A DNA stretch of 64,000 nucleotides from an uncultured Eubacteriales bacterium (GCA_900540805.1 UQHL01000006.1:1-64000), one strand, 5' to 3'; positions 37,586 through 45,909 are shown, numbered from the stretch's first letter. Translations and numbers: made by a program. Notes: a model not told the origin generated them from the letters alone.

Positions 37586-38725
37586 ATGAACAACGAATTT
37601 TTCTCTTTTGAGCTGATAAAAACCGACCCCGAAACGGGCGCGCGCGCAGGCGTTTTGCACACGCCCCACGGGGATATAGAAACCCCCGTCTATATGCCCG
37701 TCGGCACGCAGGCGACCGTAAAGGGCGTCTTTCCGCGCGATCTCGAAGAAGCGGGCTCGCAGATTGTTTTGGCCAACACCTACCACCTTTACATGCGCCC
37801 CGGCGACGAGCTGGTGAAAAAGGCGGGCGGCCTGCACGCCTTCATGAATTGGAACAGGCCCATTCTCACGGACAGCGGCGGCTTTCAGGTGTTTTCCCTG
37901 GCGAAGCTCAACAAAATCACCGACGCGGGCGTGGAGTTTTCCTCCAATATCGACGGCAGCAAGCACTTTTTTACGCCCGAAAAGGCCATGCAGGTGGAGG
38001 AAAATCTCGGCGCGGACATCATTATGGCTTTCGACGAGTGTAGCGAGTACGGCTTTACCCATGCGCAGGCAGAAGCGGCCATGATCCGCACGGGAAATTG
38101 GCTGGAGCGCTGTTACAAGTACCACGAGGGGCAAAACAGGCCTCATCAGGCGCTTTTTCCCATCGTTCAGGGCAACGTATATACGGATTTGCGCGCGGAG
38201 AGCCTCGCGCGGTGCATGCCGTTTGTCAAGCACGGGATTGCGATCGGCGGACTTTCCGTCGGAGAGCCTAAACCGCTGATGTATGAAAATCTCGAATTTT
38301 TGCAGGACAAGCTGCCGACGGACGTACCCAGGTATTTGATGGGCGTAGGCTCGCCCGACTGTCTCATCGAGGGCACCATGCGCGGCGTGGACATGTTCGA
38401 CTGCGTTTTGGCGACGCGCATTGCGCGCAACGGCACGGCCTTGACTTCCCGCGGCCGCGTGGTGGTGAGAAACGGCAGATATAAAGAGGACTTCACGCCT
38501 TTGGACGCCGAATGCGACTGCTATTGCTGCAAGCATTATACAAAAGCCTATCTGAGGCATCTCATCAACGTCAACGAAATGTTCGGGGCCATGCTGTTGA
38601 GCTTGCACAACATCACGTTTTTGCATAAATTGATGAAGGGACTGCGGGGAGCGATTCTCGGCGGTTACGTGCGGGACTACGCCAAAGAATTTTACGGAAA
38701 ATACGGCGGCGAGGGAAAATGGTAA
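37586..38725 (+). CDS. tgt: tRNA-guanine transglycosylase
   Basis: This 379-residue TIM-barrel enzyme exchanges G34 for preQ1 in tRNAs with GUN anticodons, on the queuosine route. Motifs: FELIKTDPETGARAGVLHTPHG at the N-terminus, the DSGGFQVFSL active-site loop, and the C-terminal zinc site CDCYCCKHYTKAYLRHL. The N-terminus matches the family exactly, so the ATG at 37586 is right although no Shine-Dalgarno is present. It stands upstream of yajC, the common tgt-yajC-secDF order, here interrupted by the DUF2975 and SCIFF genes before secD. Confidence 0.98.
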   Translation: MNNEFFSFELIKTDPETGARAGVLHTPHGDIETPVYMPVGTQATVKGVFPRDLEEAGSQIVLANTYHLYMRPGDELVKKAGGLHAFMNWNRPILTDSGGFQVFSLAKLNKITDAGVEFSSNIDGSKHFFTPEKAMQVEENLGADIIMAFDECSEYGFTHAQAEAAMIRTGNWLERCYKYHEGQNRPHQALFPIVQGNVYTDLRAESLARCMPFVKHGIAIGGLSVGEPKPLMYENLEFLQDKLPTDVPRYLMGVGSPDCLIEGTMRGVDMFDCVLATRIARNGTALTSRGRVVVRNGRYKEDFTPLDAECDCYCCKHYTKAYLRHLINVNEMFGAMLLSLHNITFLHKLMKGLRGAILGGYVRDYAKEFYGKYGGEGKW

Positions 38726-38796
38726 AAAACTTCCGTGCTTAACAAATGAAAAATAAGTGAAAACCGAAAAAATGTTATAATCCGACATGGAAATAC

Positions 38797-38825
38797 TTGC
38801 AAAAAAAGTAAAAAAAGGTTATCAT
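38797..38825 (+). promoter_or_regulatory. yajC promoter
   Basis: TTGCAA (38797-38802), 17 bp, TATCAT (38820-38825). A second TATAAT at 38776-38781 lacks a good -35. Confidence 0.6.
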
Positions 38826-38867
38826 TGAATTATAAAACTTCAAAAACAATCTCAAGGAGAAAAAATC

Positions 38868-39344
38868 ATGTTGTTTAATTTGTTGGCGTCGGAAGCGTCA
38901 AATTCTTCTTCTGCGGCTCCCGCGGGAAATAGTTGGATGTCCTGGGTGTTGATTATCGGCCTTGTTTTGGTCATCGTGGTGTTCATGGTGCTCAACAGCC
39001 GTTCTTCTAAAAAGAGACAGAAGGAGACGCAGGCCATGCTGGACGCGATTCAGCCCGGCAATAAGGTAAAGACAATCGGCGGCATCTGCGGCATCGTCGT
39101 GGAAGTCAATCCCGAGGACAACACCTTTATCCTCGAAACGGGCACGGAAGCCAGCGGCAAATCCTACCTCAAATTTGATAAACAGGCCGTATATCAGACG
39201 GACGCGGTAGCGCCTAAAACCGAAAAGGCGGAGCTTCCTCCCGAGGAACCCAAAGCCGACGGGGAAGTGTTTGAAGAAACGGCGGAAAAATCCGACGAGG
39301 CGGCGGTTGAAGAGAAAAAGTCCGACGACGAAAGCAAGGAATAA
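38868..39344 (+). CDS. yajC: YajC, SecDF-associated translocase subunit
   Basis: 158 residues: one transmembrane helix (about 24-43) flanked by small residues, then the conserved cytoplasmic block LNSRSSKKRQKETQAMLDAIQPGNKVKTIGGICGIVVEV. A long acidic tail of about 60 residues (EEPKADGEVFEETAEKSDE...) is not found in typical 90-110-residue homologues. YajC associates with SecD/SecF and YidC at the membrane. AAGGAG lies upstream. Its partner genes secD and secF lie 3.6 kb downstream. Confidence 0.94.
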   Translation: MLFNLLASEASNSSSAAPAGNSWMSWVLIIGLVLVIVVFMVLNSRSSKKRQKETQAMLDAIQPGNKVKTIGGICGIVVEVNPEDNTFILETGTEASGKSYLKFDKQAVYQTDAVAPKTEKAELPPEEPKADGEVFEETAEKSDEAAVEEKKSDDESKE

Positions 39345-39379
39345 GCGCGTTTTTTGTAAACGCTTCTAAAACGGGAATG

Positions 39380-39418
39380 CCTCCGCATAGGATAATTAAG
39401 AAAATCCTATCGCGGAGG
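39380..39418 (+). promoter_or_regulatory. Hairpin that masks a Shine-Dalgarno
   Basis: CCTCCG-C-ATAGGAT pairs with ATCCTAT-CG-CGGAGG (39380-39393 with 39404-39418, one bulge). The right arm contains the GGAGG ribosome binding site of the gene starting at 39431. There is no T run, so it is not a simple terminator. Confidence 0.65.
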
Positions 39419-39430
39419 TATTCTCTCATT

Positions 39431-39814
39431 ATGCAGTCGGAAAATTCGTTTGCTTCCCATCTGGTACAGATCGCCAAGGCCGTTTTGCTCTCTATTCTGT
39501 TCTGCCTTGCGGCCGTGCTTATCTTTTCCCTTATCCTCAAATTTGCCAATCTCTCCGATTCCGTCGTCAAACCCGTCAATCAGTGTATCAAGGCGTTTGC
39601 TATTCTCTTCGGCTGTTTCTTCGGGATTCGGGGCGAAAAAGGCTGGCTGAAGGGGCTGGTGGCGGGGCTCCTCACCGTCATGCTCACCTACCTCGTTTTT
39701 GCTATGGTCGGCGGAGATTTCTCTTTGTCCTGGCTGATTCTCGCGGAGCTGGCGTTCGGCGCCGTGGCGGGCGTGCTGAGCGGTATCGTTTCTGTAAACG
39801 TCCATCACGATTAA
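39431..39814 (+). CDS. TIGR04086-family membrane protein
   Basis: 127 residues, four hydrophobic segments (about 13-38, 48-64, 68-90, 97-120) with the charged loop RGEKGWLKG. It resembles the TIGR04086 family, usually found next to yajC in Clostridia and of unknown function. The ATG at 39431 is preferred to an upstream TTG frame because GGAGGT lies 11 nt before it. That ribosome binding site is buried in a 14-bp hairpin, suggesting conditional translation. Confidence 0.85.
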   Translation: MQSENSFASHLVQIAKAVLLSILFCLAAVLIFSLILKFANLSDSVVKPVNQCIKAFAILFGCFFGIRGEKGWLKGLVAGLLTVMLTYLVFAMVGGDFSLSWLILAELAFGAVAGVLSGIVSVNVHHD

Positions 39815-39868
39815 AGGTTTACATATCATTTCTACATAAAAAATTTAACGATAAACGTTAAAAAATAG

Positions 39869-39897
39869 TTGACAGACATAAATTTTTATGATATACT
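39869..39897 (+). promoter_or_regulatory. Promoter of the DUF2975/HTH pair
   Basis: TTGACA (39869-39874), 17 bp, TATACT (39892-39897). TAACG-ATAAA-CGTTA (39846-39860) lies just upstream of the -35 and could bind the co-encoded HTH protein. Confidence 0.8.
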
Positions 39898-39932
39898 TAA
39901 CTCGCAAAAACAAAATTGCGAGGAGTAAACTC

Positions 39933-40592
39933 ATGGAAAATCTGAAAAAAATACAGACGATCGGGAAAATTTCTAAAATCGTGGCGCTGGTGGTTTGCGT
40001 GCTGGCGTTTGTGGCGACGGGTTTTGCGCTGATCGGCGCGACAGTGTGCGCGAGCATTCCCGAAAGCTGGCTTTCCGTATCGGGACAGGTGAACGGCACG
40101 GTGGAAATAGGCAGCTCGCTGTCCGTCTGGAAAGAAGCGCTTGAAAGGCTGGGCGGAGCGGGCGAGGGCTCGTTTGGAACATGGAGCGTAGAGGGCGGAA
40201 AGTTGTTCGTTTCCCTGCGTTCGCCCGATTTTGAAAACATTCCCCTGACGAAAATGGCGGCGGTGGCGCTTACTGCGGCGGCGTTTCGGCTGGCCTTTTA
40301 CGGCGTTATTTTGCTGTTTGTCTCTAAATTTGCAAGAGCGCTGGAGAAAAACAGCACGCCTTTCTGCGACGCCTGTATCAAATATCTTAAAATCACGGCT
40401 TTCGTGCTGCTCGGCTGGGCGGTAGTGGGGGAGACGACCCTTCAGGTCGTTTGCGGAATGTTTTTCGGAAAATTTCGCTTGGGGGTATCGGTGAACGGAG
40501 GCATGATCCTGATTTCGCTGGTATTTCTGCTTCTGGCGTATATTTTCCAATACGGCGCGAAGCTGCAGCGGGAAGCGGACGAAACGCTGTGA
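39933..40592 (+). CDS. DUF2975-type membrane protein
   Basis: 219 residues with about four transmembrane segments (12-35, 100-130, 150-172, 190-212) and an extracytoplasmic loop between the first two. DUF2975 proteins are typically encoded beside a small YozG-type XRE regulator, exactly as here. The pair is thought to be a regulator/membrane-sensor module of unknown signal. GAGGAG supports the ATG at 39933. The family call rests on topology and pairing. Confidence 0.75.
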   Translation: MENLKKIQTIGKISKIVALVVCVLAFVATGFALIGATVCASIPESWLSVSGQVNGTVEIGSSLSVWKEALERLGGAGEGSFGTWSVEGGKLFVSLRSPDFENIPLTKMAAVALTAAAFRLAFYGVILLFVSKFARALEKNSTPFCDACIKYLKITAFVLLGWAVVGETTLQVVCGMFFGKFRLGVSVNGGMILISLVFLLLAYIFQYGAKLQREADETL

Positions 40593-40641
40593 CGGGCATG
40601 CGGTGCAAAATCAAAAGAAAATCTTCCGAAGGTGAGAAAAA

Positions 40642-40845
40642 GTGATAATTTTACGTCTCGACCGCGTCATGGCGGACAGAAAAATGTCTTTGAACGAGCT
40701 TTCCGAAAAGGTAGGGATCGCCAACGTCAACCTTTCCAAAATCAAGACGGGAAAAATCAGCGCGATCCGCTTTTCCACGCTGGACGCGATCTGCCGCGCG
40801 CTCGGCTGTCAGCCCGGGGATATCCTCGAGTATCGGCAGGATTGA
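40642..40845 (+). CDS. YozG-like XRE-family regulator (67 residues)
   Basis: The sequence IILRLDRVMADRKMSLNELSEKVGI, then NVNLSKIKTGKISAIRFSTLDAICRALGCQPGDILEY is the compact Cro/CI type that accompanies DUF2975 proteins. The start is GTG with AAGGTGAG 6 nt upstream. It is co-transcribed with the preceding membrane protein gene (50-nt gap) and may act on the palindrome in front of that promoter. Confidence 0.9.
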   Translation: MIILRLDRVMADRKMSLNELSEKVGIANVNLSKIKTGKISAIRFSTLDAICRALGCQPGDILEYRQD

Positions 40846-40929
40846 AAGGCAGCCGACGAAAAATCGGCGTTCGGCCGCCGCGCGGGACGTATTTGCGGAT
40901 ACGGGCGGGATTAGCGGAAAAATCTATGG

Positions 40930-41066
40930 AAATTTCAGACAGCCGCCGCGCGGACGCCCGAGCCGCGGACGGGCAAAACGAACGGCGAAGGTTTCTGAAA
41001 ATTTCAGACGGCCGTCGGGAAGCGGCGGAAGGTAAAACGGCGGAAGGTAAAGCGGCGGCAGGTTTT
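40930..41066. repeat. Direct repeats upstream of scfA
   Basis: AAATTTCAGAC-GCCG occurs at 40930 and 40999 (69 bp apart). From 41022 a 15-bp unit GCGGCGGAAGGTAAA is repeated three times. No gene is visible in 40846-41119. Confidence 0.75.
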
Positions 41067-41119
41067 CCCCGCGCGGACGCGGGAACTGCCGAAAAATAAA
41101 AAAAGTTGGCATAAACCGC

Positions 41120-41148
41120 TTGCAATTTCCGCCCGCGTGTATTATAAT
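41120..41148 (+). promoter_or_regulatory. scfA promoter
   Basis: TTGCAA (41120-41125), 17 bp, TATAAT (41143-41148). Confidence 0.85.
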
Positions 41149-41195
41149 AGTAGCATAATAAATTTCGGAATTTTATTTATAGAGGAGAAACTGCT

Positions 41196-41348
41196 ATGAT
41201 CAAAACGATCGCGAAACCCGCTGAAAGAAAGGTTACGGGCTGCGGCGAATGCAGAAGCACCTGTCAGTCCGCATGCAAAACCAGCTGCACGGTAGGAAAC
41301 CAGTCCTGCGAAAGAATTACCCGCGAAGAGAAGATCGAACGCAAGTAA
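41196..41348 (+). CDS. scfA: SCIFF ranthipeptide precursor (six Cys in forty-five)
   Basis: The 50-residue peptide begins MIKTIAKPAERKVTG and contains six Cys at 16, 19, 23, 27, 31 and 38, with the hallmark CQSACKTSCTVGNQSCE. It is the substrate of the adjacent radical SAM maturase, which installs a Cys sulfur-to-carbon thioether; the mature product is near-universal in Clostridia and linked to quorum-like regulation. The C-terminus has a charged extension (RITREEKIERK) beyond the last Cys. GAGGAG lies 7 nt upstream. Confidence 0.96.
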   Translation: MIKTIAKPAERKVTGCGECRSTCQSACKTSCTVGNQSCERITREEKIERK

Positions 41349-41377
41349 TTTCGCAAGGCGAAAATATTCGGCGTAAA

Positions 41378-41406
41378 GGCGCGTAAAGAACTTACGCGCC
41401 CTTTTT
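41378..41406 (+). terminator. Terminator between scfA and scfB
   Basis: GGCGCGTAA (41378-41386) and TTACGCGCC (41392-41400) form a perfect 9-bp stem followed by CTTTTT. It should make the peptide mRNA far more abundant than the maturase message. Confidence 0.85.
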
Positions 41407-41463
41407 GCCGTCGGGAAGCGCAAAATACCGCGCTTTGAAAATACATACGGGATTTTAACGATT

Positions 41464-42795
41464 ATGATACACGTTTTCAGCTATCGGGACAAAAATTATA
41501 TCTACGACGTGGGCAGCGGCTCCCTGCACGAGTGCGACAAGACCACCGCCGACTACCTCAAGGCCAAGGAAGAGGGGCAGGACGTGGATATCACGTACAT
41601 TTCCGACGAGGAGATAAAAAATATTCTCGCGGACGTCGAGGGGCTTAAAGAACAGGGGCTGCTCTTTAAGGACGAGGTGAACACCTATCCCATGAAGAGC
41701 GACGAGGTAAAGGCCCTCTGCATTCATATCTGCCACGACTGCAATTTCCGCTGCCGCTATTGCTTCGCGGACGAGGGCGCCTATCACGCCGAGCGCGAAT
41801 TTATGAGCGAGGAGACCGCGAAAGCCGCGGTCGATTTTCTCATCGCCAACAGCGGAAAACGGAAAGTGCTGGAAATGGACTTTTTCGGCGGCGAGCCGCT
41901 GATGAACCTCGGCGTACTGAAAAATACCGTCTATTACGCCAAGGAGCAGGCCGCGAAGGCGGGAAAGAAATTTTTGTTTACGACGACTACCAACGCGCTT
42001 TTGTTAAACGACGAGACGATTAAATTTTTCAACGAGGAAATGGAAAACGTCGTTCTTTCCCTCGACGGCCGAAAAGAAGTGCACGACGCAATCAGAAAGA
42101 CGGTGAACGGCAAGGGCAGCTTCGATTACGTCATCGGCAACATCAAAAAATTCGTCTCCCTGCGCGGGGAAAAGAGCTATTACGTGCGCGGCACGTTTAC
42201 GGCGAAAAATCTCGATTTCGCAAAGGACGTGCTGTTTATCGCCGATCAGGGGCTCGACTCCATTTCCATGGAGCCCGTCGTCACCGAGCTTCCCGACCTC
42301 GAGATCAAAGCCGAGCATTTGCCCGCCATCGAAAAGGAGTACGAAAATCTCTGCGACGAATATCTCAGGCGGCTGGCCGAGGGGAAGGGCTTCAATTTCT
42401 TCCATTTCAACATCGACCTCGAGGGCGGGCCCTGCCTGTCGAAGCGCGTGTCGGCGTGCGGCGCGGGCAACGAGTATTTTTCCGTCGTCCCCAGCGGCGA
42501 CCTCTATCCCTGCCACCAATTTGCGGGGGACAAGGATTTTTACATGGGCAGCGTCTATGAGGGGATCACCCGTCCCGACATCAGGGAAAAATTCAAAAAT
42601 TCCTGTCTGTTCACGCGAAAAAAATGCGGGGACTGCTTTGCGAAATTTATCTGCTCGGGCGGCTGCAACGCCAACAATTACCATTTCAACGGCGATATAA
42701 ACGAGCCGTACGAGATGACCTGCGCCATGATGAAGAAGCGCATCGAGTGCGCGATGCACATTCTGGCGGAAAAAAAGGCGCGGACAAGCGTCTGA
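41464..42795 (+). CDS. scfB: SCIFF radical SAM maturase
   Basis: 443 residues. The N-terminal peptide-recognition part (1-80; HVFSYRDKNYIYDVGSGSLHECD) is followed by the radical SAM cluster motif CNFRCRYC near 93-100 and a TIM-barrel core. The C-terminal SPASM domain has Cys clusters for auxiliary 4Fe-4S centres (CGAGNEYFSVVPSGDLYPCHQF, CLFTRKKCGDCFAKFICSGGC, MTCAMM). It forms the thioether bridge in the SCIFF peptide encoded just upstream. No strong Shine-Dalgarno precedes the ATG, and a terminator separates it from scfA, which implies low expression. Confidence 0.96.
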   Translation: MIHVFSYRDKNYIYDVGSGSLHECDKTTADYLKAKEEGQDVDITYISDEEIKNILADVEGLKEQGLLFKDEVNTYPMKSDEVKALCIHICHDCNFRCRYCFADEGAYHAEREFMSEETAKAAVDFLIANSGKRKVLEMDFFGGEPLMNLGVLKNTVYYAKEQAAKAGKKFLFTTTTNALLLNDETIKFFNEEMENVVLSLDGRKEVHDAIRKTVNGKGSFDYVIGNIKKFVSLRGEKSYYVRGTFTAKNLDFAKDVLFIADQGLDSISMEPVVTELPDLEIKAEHLPAIEKEYENLCDEYLRRLAEGKGFNFFHFNIDLEGGPCLSKRVSACGAGNEYFSVVPSGDLYPCHQFAGDKDFYMGSVYEGITRPDIREKFKNSCLFTRKKCGDCFAKFICSGGCNANNYHFNGDINEPYEMTCAMMKKRIECAMHILAEKKARTSV

Positions 42796-42861
42796 ACGGG
42801 CGCGAAAGCGGGTATTTTTGTGAAAAGCAATAAAAAATTGCCGTAAGGCCGCCTTTATGAC

Positions 42862-42890
42862 TTGACGGGCGGCGGAAGATAGGATATAAT
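42862..42890 (+). promoter_or_regulatory. secD promoter
   Basis: TTGACG (42862-42867), 17 bp, TATAAT (42885-42890). A GC-rich hairpin (about 42908-42938; GCCGCG-TTT-CGCGGC core) sits in the leader without a T run. Confidence 0.85.
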
Positions 42891-42973
42891 AAAACGGTGT
42901 TAATATAGGCGCGCGCCGCGTTTCGCGGCGGGGCGCCGTGACGTTTATCCGAAAATCATCAGGAGGCTATTCA

Positions 42974-44485
42974 ATGGGCAAGAAGAAATCGGTGGTATTG
43001 CTGACGTTAATTACCATCGTAATCGTCGTGTTGTGCGCGATGATCGTGGTTCCGTCCTTCGAGCTTCCGTTCCTGTGGAACGGCGCCGTAAGCGAATGGA
43101 ACCCCGTCGTCAAGACGTACGACCTCGGCGCGGATCTCGGCGGGGGATATTATACCTATTATTACCCCGAAGGAATCATTTCCGAAACCGAGTATAAAGA
43201 CGAGTGCGAGTCCCTCGAGGACGCGGACAAGCTCGAGGAATATCAGAAGAGCTACACGCGCTATAAGGAAACGGGCCTGTACATGAGCACCGATCCCGAC
43301 GACGGCGTCGTCGAGGAGACGGAGGGCGGCAAGTACGAGGTGAAGGAAGCCTTCAAAACCGCGTTTGCGGCGGCCGAGAAGGAAATCGCCGCGCGCTATG
43401 AAAAGAAGGGGTATTCTTCCTTCCGCGTTTCCGTGGTGGACGATTTCGCTTTGAGAGTGGAGCTTCCCGTTTCGGATACGGCGGCAGCCACGTCCTTCAA
43501 CTATCTTGCCTATACGGGCGCGTTTACCCTGCACGACGGCACGAAAACCGTGTTTGAGGAAGGAAAGGACGTCGCGGCAAAGGATTATTTCAAGAGCTTT
43601 TCGCCCAAAACCAGCGGGAAAAGCACTTACGTCATGATCAAGCTGACGAAGAAGGGACAGGAGAAAATCAAAGAGATCACCACGGCGCTGGCGGCCTCTT
43701 CCGATTCCTCGTCGGGCAGCACGGGCGGCACCCTCTCCTTTAAGGTGGGTGACAATTCCGTCATTCAGCTGACCGTGTCCGAGGCGATCAACGAAAAGAC
43801 CCTCTACATCGGCGGAGAGGATACCTATACGTACGAGACGGCACAGACCGTGTCTATCCTGCTCAATTCCGCGATCAACGCGGGAGATTTGGGCATTACG
43901 TTCAAGGTCGATGAAACGCGGACGTTTGAGGCGGCCTACGGCTCCAACGCGCTGACCCTGCTCTATATCGCGCTGGCGATCGTGCTTGTGGCCTGTCTCG
44001 TCGTGCCCGTTATCAAATACAGGGGCTTCGGCGGCGCATGTCTCTATTCTACCTTGTCTTACCTTATCGTCACCGCGATCTGCTTCGCGTTTATCACGTC
44101 GGGTATTTTCGAGGTCACCCTCGGCTCGGTACTGATCTTCCTGTTCGGGCTGCTTTTGACAAACGTTTTGAACGCGCACGTTTACGGCGCGATCAAGTCG
44201 GAATTTGAAACGGGAAAAACGGTGGAGTCCTCCGTCAAGGCGGGCTATAAAAAGACGCTGGCGGGCGTCATAGATATTTACGCGGTGCTGGCTTTGGGGG
44301 CGGCGGCCCTCCTGATCGGCGCGGCGGGACTGCACACCATGGCGCTTCAGGCGCTGATCTGTATCGCGACGGGCGCTTTCTGCAACCTCCTGTGGACGCG
44401 CTTTATCAACTGCATGCTGCTCTCCGCCTCGAAGAATAAATATAAATATTTCCGCTTTGTGAGGGAGGAGGACGACGATGAGTAA
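42974..44485 (+). CDS. secD: Divergent SecD-like translocase subunit
   Basis: 503 residues: first helix (6-27), the LGADLGGG element (51-58; canonical form LGLDLxGG), a large extracytoplasmic domain (about 60-325), and a five-helix membrane part. SecD/F uses the proton gradient to help protein release on the outer side. In the helix-4 region, where SecD has GxxVDANVxIFERIxEE, this protein reads NVLNAHVYGAIKSEF (from about 397), so the conserved Asp is Asn near 400. The later LAGVID Asp is kept. AGGAGG lies 7 nt before the ATG. It overlaps secF by 8 nt. Confidence 0.85.
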   Translation: MGKKKSVVLLTLITIVIVVLCAMIVVPSFELPFLWNGAVSEWNPVVKTYDLGADLGGGYYTYYYPEGIISETEYKDECESLEDADKLEEYQKSYTRYKETGLYMSTDPDDGVVEETEGGKYEVKEAFKTAFAAAEKEIAARYEKKGYSSFRVSVVDDFALRVELPVSDTAAATSFNYLAYTGAFTLHDGTKTVFEEGKDVAAKDYFKSFSPKTSGKSTYVMIKLTKKGQEKIKEITTALAASSDSSSGSTGGTLSFKVGDNSVIQLTVSEAINEKTLYIGGEDTYTYETAQTVSILLNSAINAGDLGITFKVDETRTFEAAYGSNALTLLYIALAIVLVACLVVPVIKYRGFGGACLYSTLSYLIVTAICFAFITSGIFEVTLGSVLIFLFGLLLTNVLNAHVYGAIKSEFETGKTVESSVKAGYKKTLAGVIDIYAVLALGAAALLIGAAGLHTMALQALICIATGAFCNLLWTRFINCMLLSASKNKYKYFRFVREEDDDE

Positions 44486-45515
44486 ATTGACAAAGACCGT
44501 CGGTAAATGGAAGCTTTGGACAGTCGTCAGCGCGATTATCGTGGCGGCGGGGATCATCGTCGCGGCAATCTTCGGCTTCAACGCCGACTATACCGCGTCG
44601 GACGTCAAAACCATGACCGTGAAACTTGATTCCTACGTATCCGTTTCGGACGTAAAAACGGAAAAGGTGAAGGATATCTGTGAGAGCGCGCTGGAGAAAG
44701 CGGGCCTTAAAGACGCCTATACCATGGACGGAGAAACCTCGGGCGGCGGCGAGCTGGTATATGTGTTCTCCGCCAAGACGGACGATAAAAAGCTTGCGGA
44801 AGTAAAGACCGCCGTGGAAAGCGCGCTGGAGACGGCTACCGCCGACAGCGGCGAGCTTGCGGGCGCTATCCTGTACGTGACGGCAAACTCCGAAAGAGCG
44901 GCGGCTACGCTTGCCGCGGGCTATCTGTGGCGCGCGGCTCTCGCGGGCGCGGTGGTTCTCCTCGCGGAATTTATCTATATCGCCGTACGCTATAAGCTGA
45001 ATATGGGCGCGGCGGCCGCGATTTCATCTCTGACGGGAACGTTGCTGACGGTGGCCCTCGTCGCTTTGGTGCGGCTTCCCGTCACCGCGTCCCTCGCTTA
45101 TGCGGGAGCGTTTGCGCTTCTCTACACGACGGTGACCTCGATGTTGGCGTTGAACAAGATGCGCGAGAACTTCAAAACGGACGAGTATAAGGAAAAATCC
45201 GCCGACGAGGCGATTGTTTCCTCTCTCCCCGTCAAGACGATTTTGGCTTTTGCCGCCGTCAGCGCGGTTGCGCTGGTGCTGGTGGGCGCCATCGCCGTGG
45301 CTTCCGTGAGATGGTTTGCGATAGCGGCTCTGATCGGCGTCCTTGCGGGAACGTTTGCCTCCCTTATCTTTATGCCTGCGATCTATCTGCCCCTGAAGAA
45401 GCTTTCGGATAAGAGAGCGGCCGAGCGCGCGAGATACGATTATAAAAAGAGCGGCAAAGACAAAAAGGAAGACGCGCCTAAAGAGGACGGCAAGGCCGCG
45501 CCGACTCAGGCGTAA
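44478..45515 (+). CDS. secF: Divergent SecF-like translocase subunit
   Basis: 345 residues: first helix (12-33), a periplasmic-type domain (about 40-140), five helices (150-320), and a Lys/Asp/Ala-rich tail. The SecF signature GYSxNDTVVVFDRIREN is reduced to AFALLYTTVTSMLALNKMREN, keeping only the RxREN end and losing the Asn-Asp pair. Topology and overlap with secD identify it. The loss of conserved transmembrane acidic residues in both subunits means that proton coupling, if any, must differ. It is the second gene of the pair. Confidence 0.8.
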   Translation: MSKLTKTVGKWKLWTVVSAIIVAAGIIVAAIFGFNADYTASDVKTMTVKLDSYVSVSDVKTEKVKDICESALEKAGLKDAYTMDGETSGGGELVYVFSAKTDDKKLAEVKTAVESALETATADSGELAGAILYVTANSERAAATLAAGYLWRAALAGAVVLLAEFIYIAVRYKLNMGAAAAISSLTGTLLTVALVALVRLPVTASLAYAGAFALLYTTVTSMLALNKMRENFKTDEYKEKSADEAIVSSLPVKTILAFAAVSAVALVLVGAIAVASVRWFAIAALIGVLAGTFASLIFMPAIYLPLKKLSDKRAAERARYDYKKSGKDKKEDAPKEDGKAAPTQA

Positions 45516-45547
45516 ACGTTCGATTGAAACGTAGGTTGAGCGAAAAC

Positions 45548-45793
45548 GCGAGCGTTTGGCAAAAGCGAAACGCCGTCGGACGAAAGAGCATAAGCGTTTG
45601 GCGAAACCGTGAGCGTTTTGCAAAAGCGAAACGCCGTCGGACGAAAGAGCATAAGCGTTTGGCGAAACCGTGAGCGTTTTGCAAAAGCGAAACGCCGTCG
45701 GACGAAAGAGCATAAGCGTTTGGCGAAACCGTGAGCGTTTTGCAAAAGCGAAACGCCGTCGGACGAAAGAATGTAAGCGTTTGACGAAAGCAC
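45548..45793. repeat. 61-bp tandem array, three full plus partial copies
   Basis: Full copies start at 45586, 45647 and 45708, nearly identical; partial copies flank both ends. Each unit contains GCGTTTTGCAAAAGCGAAACGC, which folds into a hairpin. There are no spacers, so it is not CRISPR. It lies 3' of secF in a 419-bp stretch without a gene, and the open frames through it are artefacts of the repeat. Confidence 0.95.
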
Positions 45794-45871
45794 AAAAGTT
45801 AAAGCTGAAATATAAAAGTTTGACGGAAGCGTAATCGCGGCGCGGAATACCGCGCGTATAAAGACAAGAGG

Positions 45872-45909
45872 TGGCGGAGGGGCTGGATTTCCCCACTCCG
45901 CCATTTTTT
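45872..45909 (+). terminator. Terminator before recJ
   Basis: TGGCGGA-GGGG pairs with CCCC-AC-TCCGCCA and is followed by TTTTTT. It probably ends the secDF transcript. Confidence 0.8.

Noticed and set aside
45548..45793. CRISPR array
   Set aside because: The repeats are contiguous with no unique spacers and no cas genes are nearby. The 35-bp array at 12552-12726 fails for the same reason.
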